Below, piece by piece: positions 9,555 to 21,270 of a stretch of 64,000 nt of DNA (positions within the stretch are counted from its first letter, which is position 1; every line of letters begins with the position of its first letter). The stretch comes from Erythroxylum novogranatense. Its lineage: Eukaryota; Streptophyta; Magnoliopsida; Malpighiales; Erythroxylaceae. A program made the position numbers and the translations under genes. Below the pieces are notes generated by a model. It searched no databases and was not told the DNA's origin. It saw only the letters and a program-made list of their open reading frames with translations. Where the stretch lies: the NCBI GenBank assembly GCA_029891385.1, contig JAIWQS010000078.1, forward strand, positions 186,001-250,000. Direction: 5' to 3'.

Positions 9555-11432
9555 AGAAAGCAGCTGCTAGCCCACGTGGCTATGATGCAGTCATCGTAAT
9601 TGCTTTGCTGTGTATGTAATATGGCGTATAAGTTACAGATTTGTATTTTAGTTGGAAACTGAGACCGTTCTTTCTCTTCACATCAATGGCCTGTACAATA
9701 AGGACAGTCATGCGCAGAAGACTTGTAGTGTTGTCGAAATGTTGCCTCGTAATGCTTTTGGACTTGGTGATATTGGTAAATAGATCTGGTTGCTAGTTTC
9801 TAAATGAAAAAGATGCGATATTTCCTTTGCTAGGTTGTCTATTATGTAAATATGGTTTGAGTAACCTATGAGAAATGAATAAAAGAAAGGGAGAATTTTG
9901 CCAGGTTGGTATAACATAATTAGATGTTAAAATGACCTCAAAATTGGAAAGCCATGTACATGTAATGGAGTTCTCTTTTTGAAGAGAGTATTGTAATGAA
10001 GTTCCCGTTACAAAAACTCCTTAAACCATGTATTGTCATTCATTACATTGTATTTTCTTCCATACAAACGTCAACTTAACGTTGAATGCTATTATTATTT
10101 TGATAGAGCAATAACAGAAAAACTTTGGTTCGATCGGATTACGACCGAGCGGGATCTTTGCCGTTTGGATCGAATTGATTGACGAACTTTACGTGATGAG
10201 CTTGCGTAAAACACTGCGAAACAAAGAAGACAGCGTCGGGGTGAGGTCCGATTAAGCACTCAAACGCTTCGAGTAAGTTTACGGTGAAGATGAGATTGTA
10301 GAATCTGAGAGAAAAAGCTAGGTTATCATCGCATACGAATTATGGGAGAATTATCCTTATATACGGTTTTGCGGTAAGTTTAAGCGAAATACGTGTTTGC
10401 GTAGAATTCAGCCGCTAATGGTAGTAAATGTGTGAATCAATGGGTTAAGCGATGATAAGCCAATCGATTGGCGCTGTGATTGAATTGAGATTTCAAATAT
10501 AGCCGACCCAACCAAGCTTGATTAGTTGTTAAGAAAGCTTTACGATCAAGTCCAGTCCACATACAAGACAAAGTTGCAGTTCTTCGAGTAGACGTTTCTT
10601 GTAAATGTTTTTACAGTTTCTCTTGCCTGTTTGCCATACAAATCATCGTACAGAAGGCGACGTAGACTTTTCTTCTGAATTGATCGTGTCCTTTCCGAAC
10701 CTAGACAAACAAATAGTAAAACACTTACAAAGTACATAAATGCAAATAATGCACTGAGACATTTCGAGAGAGAGGTAACAAAAGAGCCAATAGAAACAGA
10801 CGAACTGCCCGTAAGTCGTCACTGAAAACTTTGCAGGCTTTCTTTCGTAACTGAATGTCCAAGCAGAAGAGACCGAAAAGACGAATTAAATTCGGACACG
10901 AAAGAAAAGAAGCGAAAGAGACTAATCAAGTGAACATAGGAATGACTTGAAATTGTGGCAAATATTTTGAAATCTAATGAAGTTTGAATTTCGACTTTTG
11001 GCTTTCCCGTAACTAAGCCTAATTTCACAAACTTGAGGTAATAAAAGAGACTTCTAATCCCCAGGCATTCGAGATGTAAGCATTACTTTCGAGTATGGCA
11101 AGAAATAGGGACCCTTATGGCTTACATGCCATACCTTGCATTATGGCATTAATTAATATGAACTCCTAAATCTTTCTTCTACTTACCCAACTCATTGAGA
11201 CAATAACGAAGTAACTAGAAAGAACCCAACTCGAGGATTGGGATCCTCACCGTATTTATAATCTTCTCTTCGTCTATCAACTACTTTCTAGCCAGCCTAG
11301 CCGTTTTATGCCTTTTCATTTTCCTTGCTTCTTTAGCTCTTGAAAGAATTCTGCCTTGCACACATTTGTTGACAAGGCTATTGGAATTTATACCTCCATA
11401 TTGACTCCAAGTATGCTATTAAATCAGACTAA
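9555..11432. other. Intergenic DNA, no recognised gene
   Basis: This is the 3' flank of the WOX-like gene, with a possible AATAAA near 9877 (gaaatgaataaaag), followed by mixed-composition DNA. A minus-strand frame at 10737-10546 (GSERTRSIQKKSLRRLLYDDLYGKQ) looks somewhat protein-like and is preceded by a good acceptor (ttgtttgtctag), but I cannot assign it. Nothing else is supported. Confidence 0.4.
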
Positions 11433-11869
11433 AGCCTCCGTTTGGTTCAGCTTCTGGAGGGTCCAAAAGTACTTTTATCTACAGCAAAAGCTGTTTTAAG
11501 AAGAAAAAAAAAGTGTTTGGTGGAAAACTTTAAAAGTGCTTTTACAATAGAAACAGTTTTTTTAAAAACTAAAATACAACTTTTCTAAAAGCTAAAATTA
11601 AATTTTAGCTTTTTCGGGTAGAAGATTTGCGTCACTTCCGTAAATAACAAATGATAACTCTTTATTTTCACGACTCTTTGTTTCTCTCTTCAACGTCTCT
11701 TCTCTTCTGTTCTTCCTCACCTCCATTCGTTTCTTCTATTCCTCACTTCTCTCTAGTCACAGGTTAGACTCACCTCCATTCTCTATATTTTCTTATGAAA
11801 GACTCACCTTTGTCTCGCATTATTACACAAAAGGTCTAGTAACAACAAAACCAACGTAGCGTCGTGAGA

Positions 11870-12015
11870 CTCTCTGCGTTATTACGCGAAAGGTCTGCAT
11901 GACAGAACACAGTACTGCGTTTGTCTGCGTTGTTGCTTGTGAGACAGTCTGCGTTATTCTGCAGACCTTCGTCTGCGTTAACACAGACGTCCCTTGTCTG
12001 CGTTAACGCAGACGA
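11870..12015. repeat. Cluster of GTCTGCGTTA motifs with an 18-bp perfect palindrome
   Basis: Within about 145 bases the motif (G/T)CTGCGTT(A) occurs about six times. Two instances face their own inverse: gtctgcgttaacacagac (about 11971-11988) and the perfect palindrome GTCTGCGTTAACGCAGAC (11996-12013). The block is far richer in CpG than its surroundings in the Harbinger element. Confidence 0.7.
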
Positions 12016-13213
12016 GTTTTTGTTTTATAGATTAATGCATGGTTTTTTTTGTCTTTTCAAATATTAAAAAGCATGAGCGAGTTTGGTGTTGCTTTGCTTG
12101 ATCATACTTCCAACAATTTCTGGTTTGATTGCATGCATTACTGTGTTAGTTGATATGATGGATAATAGTGCTCTATCGTTTCTTCTTCTTCTTCTTTTCC
12201 CCCTTGATCGAGGTTTCCTGATCAGTATTGAAACCAATGGACATTTTTATCCTTAATTTCATTTGTTAATGGTTGGAAAATGATATTGTGAGTCTTGTCA
12301 TTTGGTTTTTTTTCCCCTGTCAATTTGATCATTTGCTTCTACTGATGAAATGATTTACAATATTCAATTGCCTCTGTCCTAGTTGGTGAGGCTAGGTCCC
12401 TTTGTTTGGTCATGAAATTGAATCTAGATCCTTATCTTTGAATGGTAAAAGAAGGGCCCGACACTGAGCATTATTTACAAGGCGATTATCGGCATTGACA
12501 TTACAATCGATCAATATGGTTTTGATCTTGACTTGGCACGCCCTTGGCCTCTGTTGATATTTGTATATATAGCCAATTGGGCTATTCGTTAACATTATTT
12601 ACCATTTGAACTAAATTTACTGGTTTGAGGTTTTATCTCAATTAGCCCAAAGTTCCTTTTGGTGATTTTTGATGGTCAATAGTTCCATGCTGATGACACT
12701 AATGCCACCAATCAGTTGGGTTTGAGAATTGAAGTAGATCAAACCTATGAATGCGAACTCTGAGATAACTTATAAAGATATCATGTGTTTATATTCTGCA
12801 TGCATAGAATCTTATTGACAATATTATACTTTATTTTGTAAGTGTTCATCCATTTAGTGAAAGAAAGTGTGTATTGTTTTCTCACTCTATAGTTACCTAT
12901 TATCACATTTGTTGTTTTAGATTATAAGTATTTTGCTTACCTCGACTTATAATGTTGCACATTTGCGATTGAGTAACTATTGCTCCATTGAAGGTGTTTT
13001 GTATTGCAAACCTCACTTTGATCAACTATTCAATATGGTGGCGACTTGGATAAAAGTTTTGAAATTTATAATTCTGAAATTGGTCTTTTCGGATCTATTG
13101 AAGAATTGTTTATATTGGTCTTTTGTAGTCTTTTGGTTATCAATTTTAATAGTAGCGCTTCTTGTAATCTTTTGGTTATCAATTAACTTTATGTAATAAC
13201 TTGTGATTTCATA

Positions 13214-13489
13214 TTGTCCGATATCAACATTGAAAGCGAGAAGGGAAAAGGAGAGGTGCTACTTATTCTTGTTGAGGTAAGCTTACTATTTTTTTTGTCT
13301 TCTAAATTTTCTAAAATTGAGCATATGTTGGTATATTGGTATATTGTTTTAATGGCCATTCACAATTTTATAAGGTTAAATGCTCAAAAGGATGAAGAGT
13401 TTTCTCCCTATGATGAAGATGATGAATTACTTCCTACAAATAAAGAGAACAATGAAAATGAAGACGTTGAAGAAAATCATTTAGACTAG
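13214..13489 (+). pseudogene. C-terminal fragment of a PIF/Harbinger transposase
   Basis: The frame reads IVLMAIHNFIRLNAQKDEEF followed by an acidic tail (DEDDELLPTNKENNENEDVEEN). The (LH/IH)NFIR block is the end of the DDE nuclease domain (Pfam DDE_Tnp_4), and the acidic tail after it is usual in plant copies. The catalytic part upstream is not readable. The fragment lies inside the TIRs of the 11433-13983 element in plus orientation, near its right end, as expected for its transposase. Confidence 0.6.
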
Positions 13490-13986
13490 CCACAAAATAA
13501 CGAGATGAATGATGCGAGAGAACATATTGCAAATCTTCTTGTATTGCGATAAAATGCATAGTTTATTATTCATTTAACTATTTCAACTTGAATATTTATT
13601 TTGGGATTATAATCTTATTTAACTTTTTTACATGTTTTAATAATTATTTTCATATTAATTTTATTTCCTATAAGAAAATGAGACATCTCTTTAAATTATT
13701 TCCTACAATATGGTTATCTAAAATTTCCTACAATATGGTACTTTGCATATTTTTAGTATACTTTAAAAATTATCTAGCATAAATAATTTAACTATATAAA
13801 ATAAAATATAGTTAAAATTAATAAAAGTGCTTTTATTTTATTTTGCCAAAGCAGTTCTTGTATGAAGCTCTTTTAAAAAGTTGTTTTTTAATTAACGACC
13901 AAACAGTCAATTGACTTTTAAAAATACTGACAAAAGCTCTACTGATAAAAGCTCTACTGATAAAAGCTCAACCAAACGGGCACTAA

Positions 13987-14666
13987 GTGCTTGTTTGGTT
14001 TAACTTTTAGAGGATAAAGAAATACTTTTTTTACTGCAAAAGTTATTTTTAAGAAAACTGAGTGTTTGGCTGTAAAATCTAAAAGCACTTTTTTTTAATA
14101 GAAATGACTTTTTTGGAAGCTAAAATATAACTTTTTGAGAAGCTCAAATTTGAAACTTTTCAAAAAAGCACATTTTCAGGTATATTTTTCAGATCAATTA
14201 ATGAGCCTATTTTTTAGTCCTATTTATATTATGTTTTACACATAATTCTCACAATACCCACAAACACATTTTCACGTTTATTTTAATATTTATATAATAT
14301 TATTTGGCATTTTAAATATTTTAGCATTTATTTTATATTAGTTTTACTTATATTATAATCCACATAAAATACTTGATTAGATATATTTTATTTATGTTTT
14401 ATATGGTTTAAAATTATATAATAATCAATATATTGTACTTTGCATATTGTTTAATATATTTTAAAAATATTTATATGCATAAATAATTTTATTACAAAAT
14501 AAAATATAGTTAAAATTAAAAGTACTTTTATTTTATGTTGTCAAATAATCTATTGTATGAAGCTCTTTTTAAAATAATGACCAAATAGTCAATGACTTTT
14601 TAAAAAGTTCTTTTAGAAAATTCTATTGACAAAACTCTCTTGATATAAGCTTATCCAAGCAGGCAC
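13987..14666. mobile_element. Harbinger-type MITE of 680 bp sharing its TAA with the upstream element
   Basis: The left end is GTGCTTGTTTGGTTTAACTTTTAG and the right end, reverse-complemented, GTGCCTGCTTGGATAAGCTT. TAA flanks both sides (13984-13986 and 14667-14669). Subterminal sequence resembles that of the 11433-13983 element ('actgcaaaagtt', 'gagtgtttggc', 'gaccaaatagtcaatgac'), so the two belong to one family. There is no coding potential. Confidence 0.7.
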
Positions 14667-15822
14667 TAAAGCTCCTATTTTGCAACTGCTTTAGTTTACC
14701 ATAGCAGATGATTTCATAGGACGATAAGAAAGAATAAGAAGGTAGGGGAGCTCCTACAAGAAAATCTTGCATTAAACTTCTCATAGAAATTTTGGTCATC
14801 TTATTGCATGATAAGATGTACTTAAATAATAAAATTATTGTTTGTTTATGAATTTTGAAAAAAGTGGATAGATTACTGCAATGGATAAGATTACGCCTAA
14901 TTCTGGACTTATTCCAAGAGTTAGAATTCAATTAGGAAATTTTTTCCATCCTTACTTTGTAAATATTTGGATTTATTTTAGATAGGAATATTTGCAATAT
15001 AGAAGGAGAAAGCGTTTTTGACCTTCTGCAACACTCTCTCGTTTGTTTCTTTTTAGTTTTCTTTCAATATTTCATCTTTCTTCTATTTTTGGTGTTAGAA
15101 CTAAAGTCATGTATGGCTAAACTCAATTATTCTGATTCAAGGAGATTTAAAATTCTAGTTGAAACCTTGTGAGGTTTTGTTGATATTCATGTTTTAATTA
15201 AAGTATTTCTCGTTCTATATTCCTAACTTTGTGAATAATTAATATTAACTAAATTAAAAGTTAATTTGATGTTGATTATTCTATAGCTATCCATAAATTC
15301 AGTGATCCATAATTGTCATAAAGTTGATACAAGTAGGTTATTTATGAAATTGAATGTTTAACTTATAAGAAACAAGATAACTAAGTTGAACAATTGTAAC
15401 TATCTTAATTATTCAATTTAGGATCTAGTCTTTTCACTAAGCTTATTACTATCATTTAATTGATATAGAATGATGCCATCTGTGAGTTGATTGATGGTAA
15501 GTTTCAGTTTTAATCTTTGAGTTTGAACCAATTAAAATAGGAAATTTTAAAATTATTATTGCTATATGAATATGTTTGAACTAATTTCTTGAATTATCGA
15601 AAAAATTAGACTAATGATCAAGGTTACAATTAGATGAGATCTTTTCCTTGAATCGATTTAAGACTCTTGAATTTCTTACTTTTATATTTAGTTGATTTAT
15701 TTTAACTCCTTGTTAATTTTAGTAAATTACTTAATTAATCATAAACCTCTAATTTATTTTTTAATTGAAATTAAGAAAATAGTTTTAGTTCTCTTGAAAT
15801 TCGACATAATGTTATGACTCTA
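14667..15822 (+). mobile_element. Probable LTR remnant of an Athila-like Ty3 element
   Basis: There is no gene here. The sequence up to 15822 (gaaattcgacataatgttatgactcta) appears to continue across the chromovirus-like insertion at 28653 (ctataagaagttagagaatcgg). There it runs into a decayed tRNA-Asp-type primer-binding site and an Athila-like gag. On that reading this stretch is the upstream part of the Athila-like 5' LTR. Its left end was not found. Confidence 0.4.
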
Positions 15823-16133
15823 TGCAACATCCATTACCTATGTTAAGGCTAGAATTGTGAATTATGAGAAACTATTGAGAAATTAGGAAAATACACATCA
15901 TGCATAAGCTAAACATGACATGCACATTTTTGCACATTCATATGATTGTACACGCATTCATTGATATTTTTCAGGTATAATTGAGTTATTAAATGTGATT
16001 AAAATGTGATTTGGCAATTTTGGTATGTTTAGGATATTTTGAAATTTTTGGTAAATTTTTTAAAAAATATTGATTTATGGGCCAATTATAGTGTGACACG
16101 TGGCAACATATGTATATGACAAATGGCTTGTAT

Positions 16134-17911
16134 TGTTAGAGTAGTGCCCTAAAGACAATCCCCTTTAACGCTTTTTGTTCATAGTCATGTACAGACTTTA
16201 TGAATAAATAAAGAAAGACATGTTTCATTTATTTGATGTTCTTTATGAATTGATATTGATCTTTAATCAAGTTAATGATGTCCATGATATATGACATAGC
16301 ATGAAGGAAATTATGATATGATCATAATCTTGAGATTCCTATCATGTGCAATTATGTCGATATCTAAATTTTGCTAGTCATAGGATTAATGAGATGGACA
16401 TCATTAATCCGGACGGACTAGCATATGTCATACTCCTTGATTGGATCAGCGGTGGATCTCGAAGCTGTAAATATGAGATATTTAGAGTTGACATATGGAT
16501 GCTTACTAGTGGTAGTAAGTTCATTGGATGACCGCCATGAGATCATCATATGGATTTAATGTCGGTGATAATCTCATCATAGCCGTAGTGCAGTATCCTT
16601 GGACTTGAGGTACTCGAGGATATCTTGAATCTTGATCACATACTGACTCCATTCCTTGTGGCCTTCCACGAGGTTACTCATAGGATGGTGCTTGGGTGCA
16701 GTTTGAGGTATTGAAGGTAATTGAGTAGCCAATAAAGTTCATCACTTACGTGAGAAGAAGAGATACCTGACCTCTTATCGGGATCATTACTTTAAGTCTC
16801 GGCAGTGTCATGAAGAGTGTCTTCATGGACATATAAAGTAATGAGTCCTCAGACAGAACTGATTTCACTTAGGCTAGACTTAGTCTAGTAAGAGTTGACA
16901 TATTAGCCATACTCGTAACCAAGTGGGGTATAGGATGATGAAAGGACGAATTGCACATGAATTATACATGAAAGGGTTAGTGATACGGTTCGTGATGAAT
17001 TCATCAAACCGATTACTTTCGGTCAATTAGGGGTCATGATGTGTTGCTAGATACCGCTCATGACTTGCTCAGATTAATTGTTAATCTAAGTGGCCAACAT
17101 AGCAAGGAACCTAAAGGGTCACACGCGTAAGAGTGACTGAGAGAATCTATAAAATAGTAATTGGACGAGTTCCATTATGGAAACATTCGGATTAAATGGA
17201 TCCGATGGGATTGTGATATGTCCGATGAGATCACGACATCGATATTGCTAAGAAAGGTTTAGGAGTTGTTTGACATCGGGGCGATAGGCAGTAGGACCGA
17301 CCCAATTGGATGGACCTTAGCAATTATATTCTAATTAATTAATTAAATTAATTAATTAATTAATTATTATATATTTAGACATGTATGCGTGGCTTTGGGA
17401 GGAGGAAGCTTTACTTTACATATATATATATGTATAAAGCCTATCGTGGAAACCATTCCACCATAAGCTTTTAATGGTCTTTAAAAGTTAAAGACACATG
17501 TCAAAAGAAGAACATGATGAGTAATAATCGTTGGTTTTAAGACCAAAAGCAAGAATGAAGGTGAGTGTGCGTGGGTTTTAGAAAGAGTTTCAAAACCTTA
17601 AGCTCTCATCTTCTTCTTTCATCAAGTTTTTCTCAAGCTTTCTTCTCCTTCATCAACGTTGATTGAAGCTCTCCACGGATGAGGTAGGCTCTGCGAGCTT
17701 TATTACATTCTAGCTATTCCGGGTCAAAGGTGTTTGATCCGGTTAGGTTTCTGATCTCTGCGTGGATACCTTTAGAGATAGTCTCTATTGGCTATTCAGG
17801 TTTGAGTTTTCATACCGACACGGGATCACAGGTTTTCGGGAAGGTCCAGGAACAAAAATTTTGTTTTCATTTCTTTGGAACATGTGATGTTGCTCCCGGG
17901 ATTTTCCTACA
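16134..17911 (+). mobile_element. Solo LTR, 1778 bp, TSD TGTAT
   Basis: It starts TGTTAGAGTAGTGCCC and ends GGGATTTTCCTACA. It is flanked by a perfect 5-bp duplication TGTAT (16129-16133 and 17912-17916). There is no internal region and no second LTR, so the element was reduced by LTR-LTR recombination. It is the same family as the LTR end at 1-237. It lies inside the proposed 5' LTR of the chromovirus-like element. Short open frames inside are not genes. Confidence 0.88.
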
Positions 17912-20434
17912 TGTATGTGTGATGATAAGTAGCAGACATGTTTAATTAAGTGACAGAAGTGATACATGCAAAATAGCCACATAGTTCAGTGTTAAGCAAA
18001 ACCATTTTTGCAGCTCTCTCATTCCTCTGTTGTTTATTTCTCCACCGAAAACACCATCACCAAAACACTATCTTGTTTATCCAGCATTCCGTACATTTGA
18101 TTCACCCTCATTGATGGAACTATTTGTTGAATAAAGTAAGTGACTTTGATGATGTTTTACTGTTGTTGGAATGAGTTATGGAAGAGGGCTGAAAATTTGA
18201 TGAATATACGCTGTTCTGGTTTAGAGAAAACCAAAAATGGGTTGTCACTATACATGCATGAATCTGTTGAGTATCAGTTTAAGTGAATTTAAATGAGTTT
18301 GATGATAAAGAATGAAAATTGGGCAAGGTCTTGATATATTAAAAGGTGGAAAAATGCTTCAGACAAAAGTAAGATAGATAAATAAAATGAAGAAATTTGA
18401 AAATTGCATGTGTGAGAATTGAATTTTGATGTTTAAGTGTGAATTTTGGATTTATGAATTGTGTGTGTGTGTCCATGAGCTAAAAATGAGTTAGAAGAAT
18501 TGTTTTGAGTGTTATTTGAGTTAATTTATGTGAGAATTAACTTTTGAAAAATTTACAGTGGAGAGAGGGAGTGAATATAAAGTTTCAAATTCTTGGTATT
18601 TGAGTGGTAAACTTGAATCTGATTTTGTAGAGCTTGTAGTTTGAGTTAGAAATGCAGTATAGATGAATTAGGAATGAGTAAGTTTGGAAATAAAAAGAAA
18701 AATGGAAGGAAAGAAGAAAAGAAATTCGGTGAAGAAGAAAGAGAAAAGCACGATCGTCTTCACCTGATAGTGATTTGATTTTCTCTAAAGATATTATTTC
18801 TGAACATCCTTCAATCTTTTTGTTATAACTTCTTCACCCGATGTCTAGATTACATGAGACTTAAACCATTGGACTCGTAACACATTGCTCTACCTCTCCA
18901 CCAAAAATCATAGCAATCCGAAATCAGTTGAGAGAGATAGAGTGAAAAATGTGGGATGGGTCTGACAGAATGTGTTCACAACATTTTTGTCCTTATTTGT
19001 CACACTCGTGACTTTTGTTCCTCACACTCGTGACTTTTTTCCTTCACCCTCGTGAGTTTAATTTTTGGACTGATGTTTATTTGTCACATTAAGTCACCGT
19101 GCTCTCCAATAGTAACCGTGACTTGATTTATGGTTTGAACACTAGAGAGAAATTGCAAACTGAATAGTCCTATTTCTTTTGACAATAACTTCTTCTCTAG
19201 ACATCAAAATGCGATGATATTTAATTTAGAGTAAACTAGAGACATAGGGATACAAATCATCTGAAGAAGTCGAATTGTAATTTAGTCTCTAAGATATTCA
19301 ATTGCTGGATGGAACTTGAGTGTAACATACTATTTCAAAATAAGAACAGTCCGAAAATGTTTGAAGTATAGCTTTCCGATTACTGAATCAAATTGAATGA
19401 TTTGGGTGTCATTAGAAACTTAAACATTGAAGAACAACTTTCTAGTAGGAAGTGATACCTAATTTTTTCCTTTACCTTATCAGAATGATTATGCAAAGTT
19501 GATCCGAAAGCATGTTGTTAGAAAAATCTGAAGTGGTCAATTAGATTATGAAATTGATTTCATAGTGTTTTATTATGGTCTAAATTATAAGTACAAATGG
19601 TATTAATGAGGGTTTTGATATATGAATGATATGGTGACAAGATCACAACAAGATACCCGGGACTATTATTGAACATGCATTGTGCATACTTTCTATACAT
19701 TGATGTGTATAAAAGAATACTTATACATTTGTTCAAGAGTGCGATATTTGTAAATGTGTTCTGTATGATAAAGAGGAGCTCATTGGACGCTAATCAGACA
19801 TTTCTGGACCATCCAGGCAATAGCATATTGGAGTATACTATGAGTCAACCTAATGATTTTCCTAGGATTGATTGAATGTGTTTGAATTCCAATTATAAAT
19901 TGTTTGTGATTTGTTATAAATTATGGACTTTAAGTCCAAGGAGTTTAATATTTGGGTATGTATTGGAAGTGCTCTGAATTGTTGTAAAATTCTAAATGAT
20001 ATTTATATTCTTAACGAACGTTGAATGCCAGACTTAGGTCCGATGATTATGAGATTTTGACTGTGCATCATATGTGACTGTCATATATGGCATATTCAGT
20101 ATTTGATGCATTTCATAAAATGCATCCTCAGATAAAAGCGTTGTGACGAAGTAGCTAGTATGAAAGTGCTTGCACGTAGAGCTTTGCTCCGTGATTTCGA
20201 TTACGCGTAGAAGCTTTGCTCTATGATTATGTTCTAACTGAGCCCAATAGGCTAGTATCTATATATGTATGTGAAAGGCACTTTCGGTCATAACAATAAT
20301 ACTTGAATCTGGAGCCTCATATGCATACGTATTTGTATATACATGTTACGATTTGCAATGATTACATGATGTGCCATGATAATGTGAGTATTTGGACATA
20401 CATGTTCGGAATGAATATTTGTGAAATATGTGAA

Positions 20435-20890
20435 TTGTGTATGTGATCTGGGTGAAATCATCAATGGTTGTTCACTCATTGAGTTCTCAAAACTCATAAA
20501 AATTGCAACATGGCTTTTCAGGTACGAGACAGGAGACTTAGTATCTTATTCTGGATTAGAGGAACATTTTGGACTAAGTTATGGCTCAGAGGTCTATCAG
20601 ATGACATTAGAAGAGTTATAGCTTTTATTTTGTAGTTTTTGATGGAACCTGTATGAGATTTTGTAAACATTTGTTTAATGGAAAACAGTGTAAGCTTTTG
20701 TGAATGAATGCAAGGAATGGTTTTTAAATTTTGATGACTTTTAAATAAGTTAGTTGATGTCATGTGTAAGTTGGATTTGTTTTGCTCTAACATACCATTA
20801 TCATAGGATATGTACTTGAATGTCCATGGATGTTTGGGTATATACCTTATGGTAGTGGGATGTTGTACTTTTGGTATCAAAACATGGTTT
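20435..20890 (+). other. 3' end of the chromovirus-like 5' LTR and decayed primer-binding site
   Basis: 20435-20867 is repeated at 28221-28652 with roughly 90 percent or better identity by eye (for example 'aacataccattatcataggatatg'). Just after the LTR end comes 'ttggtatcaaaacatgg', a worn form of the initiator-Met tRNA site TGGTATCAGAGCATGG. This fixes the LTR/internal boundary at about 20867. Confidence 0.65.
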
Positions 20891-21270
20891 GACATCTTTA
20901 AGGATAAATATGAGTTGAGATATGATAAATAGTGAGATATTTAGATAGTGATCACACTTTTGTTTGTTATAGATCACCTTCCATAGAATATTAAATTGGA
21001 GAGTCAGCTGACATGGAGTATGTAGGAGCCAATTTAGAGTCTCTTGTACCTGAGTTTGTCCAAATGCTTCCGAGAATTTCGAAAAGGCGAGAAAGAAGAT
21101 ATGATAAGTTGAGAAAGCAAGGGGCTATAGTCTTTTACGGAAGTACATACGCAACTGAGGCAGAAGGGTGGTTAGAGAGAACTAGAAGAGTGTTCGACCA
21201 GAAGGACTGTGAGGCAGATAAAAGATTTGACTATGTGGTCTCACTATTGCAAGGTCCCGCATACCAGTAG

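Larger units (their letters stand above)
11433..13983. mobile_element. PIF/Harbinger DNA transposon, degenerate, TSD TAA
   Basis: The left end reads AGCCTCCGTTTGGTTCAGCTT and the right end, reverse-complemented, GTGCCCGTTTGGTTGAGCTT, a shared terminal inverted repeat. Both sides are flanked by TAA (11430-11432 and 13984-13986), the 3-bp target duplication of PIF/Harbinger. Subterminal 'aaaagtactttt' and 'agtgtttgg' blocks are mirrored at the other end. Length is 2551 bp. The inside is AT-rich and holds a transposase C-terminal remnant (13214-13489) and a cluster of GTCTGCGTTA palindromes (11870-12015). Confidence 0.7.

Noticed and set aside
9960..10060. Possible hairpin MITE with 'gttctctttttgaagagag'
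   Set aside because: No clear inverted ends or target duplication; the stem is short.
10546..11030. Minus-strand frames that look slightly protein-like
   Set aside because: No family recognised and no consistent exon chain; left as unassigned spacer.
19836..19850. TACTA followed by TG as a possible 5' LTR start matching the TACTA after 28652
   Set aside because: The seven-base match is likely by chance in this length. Sequence on both sides looks like continuous LTR of the long chromovirus type, and the TGCAACATCC start at 15823 mirrors the TTGTTGCA end better.
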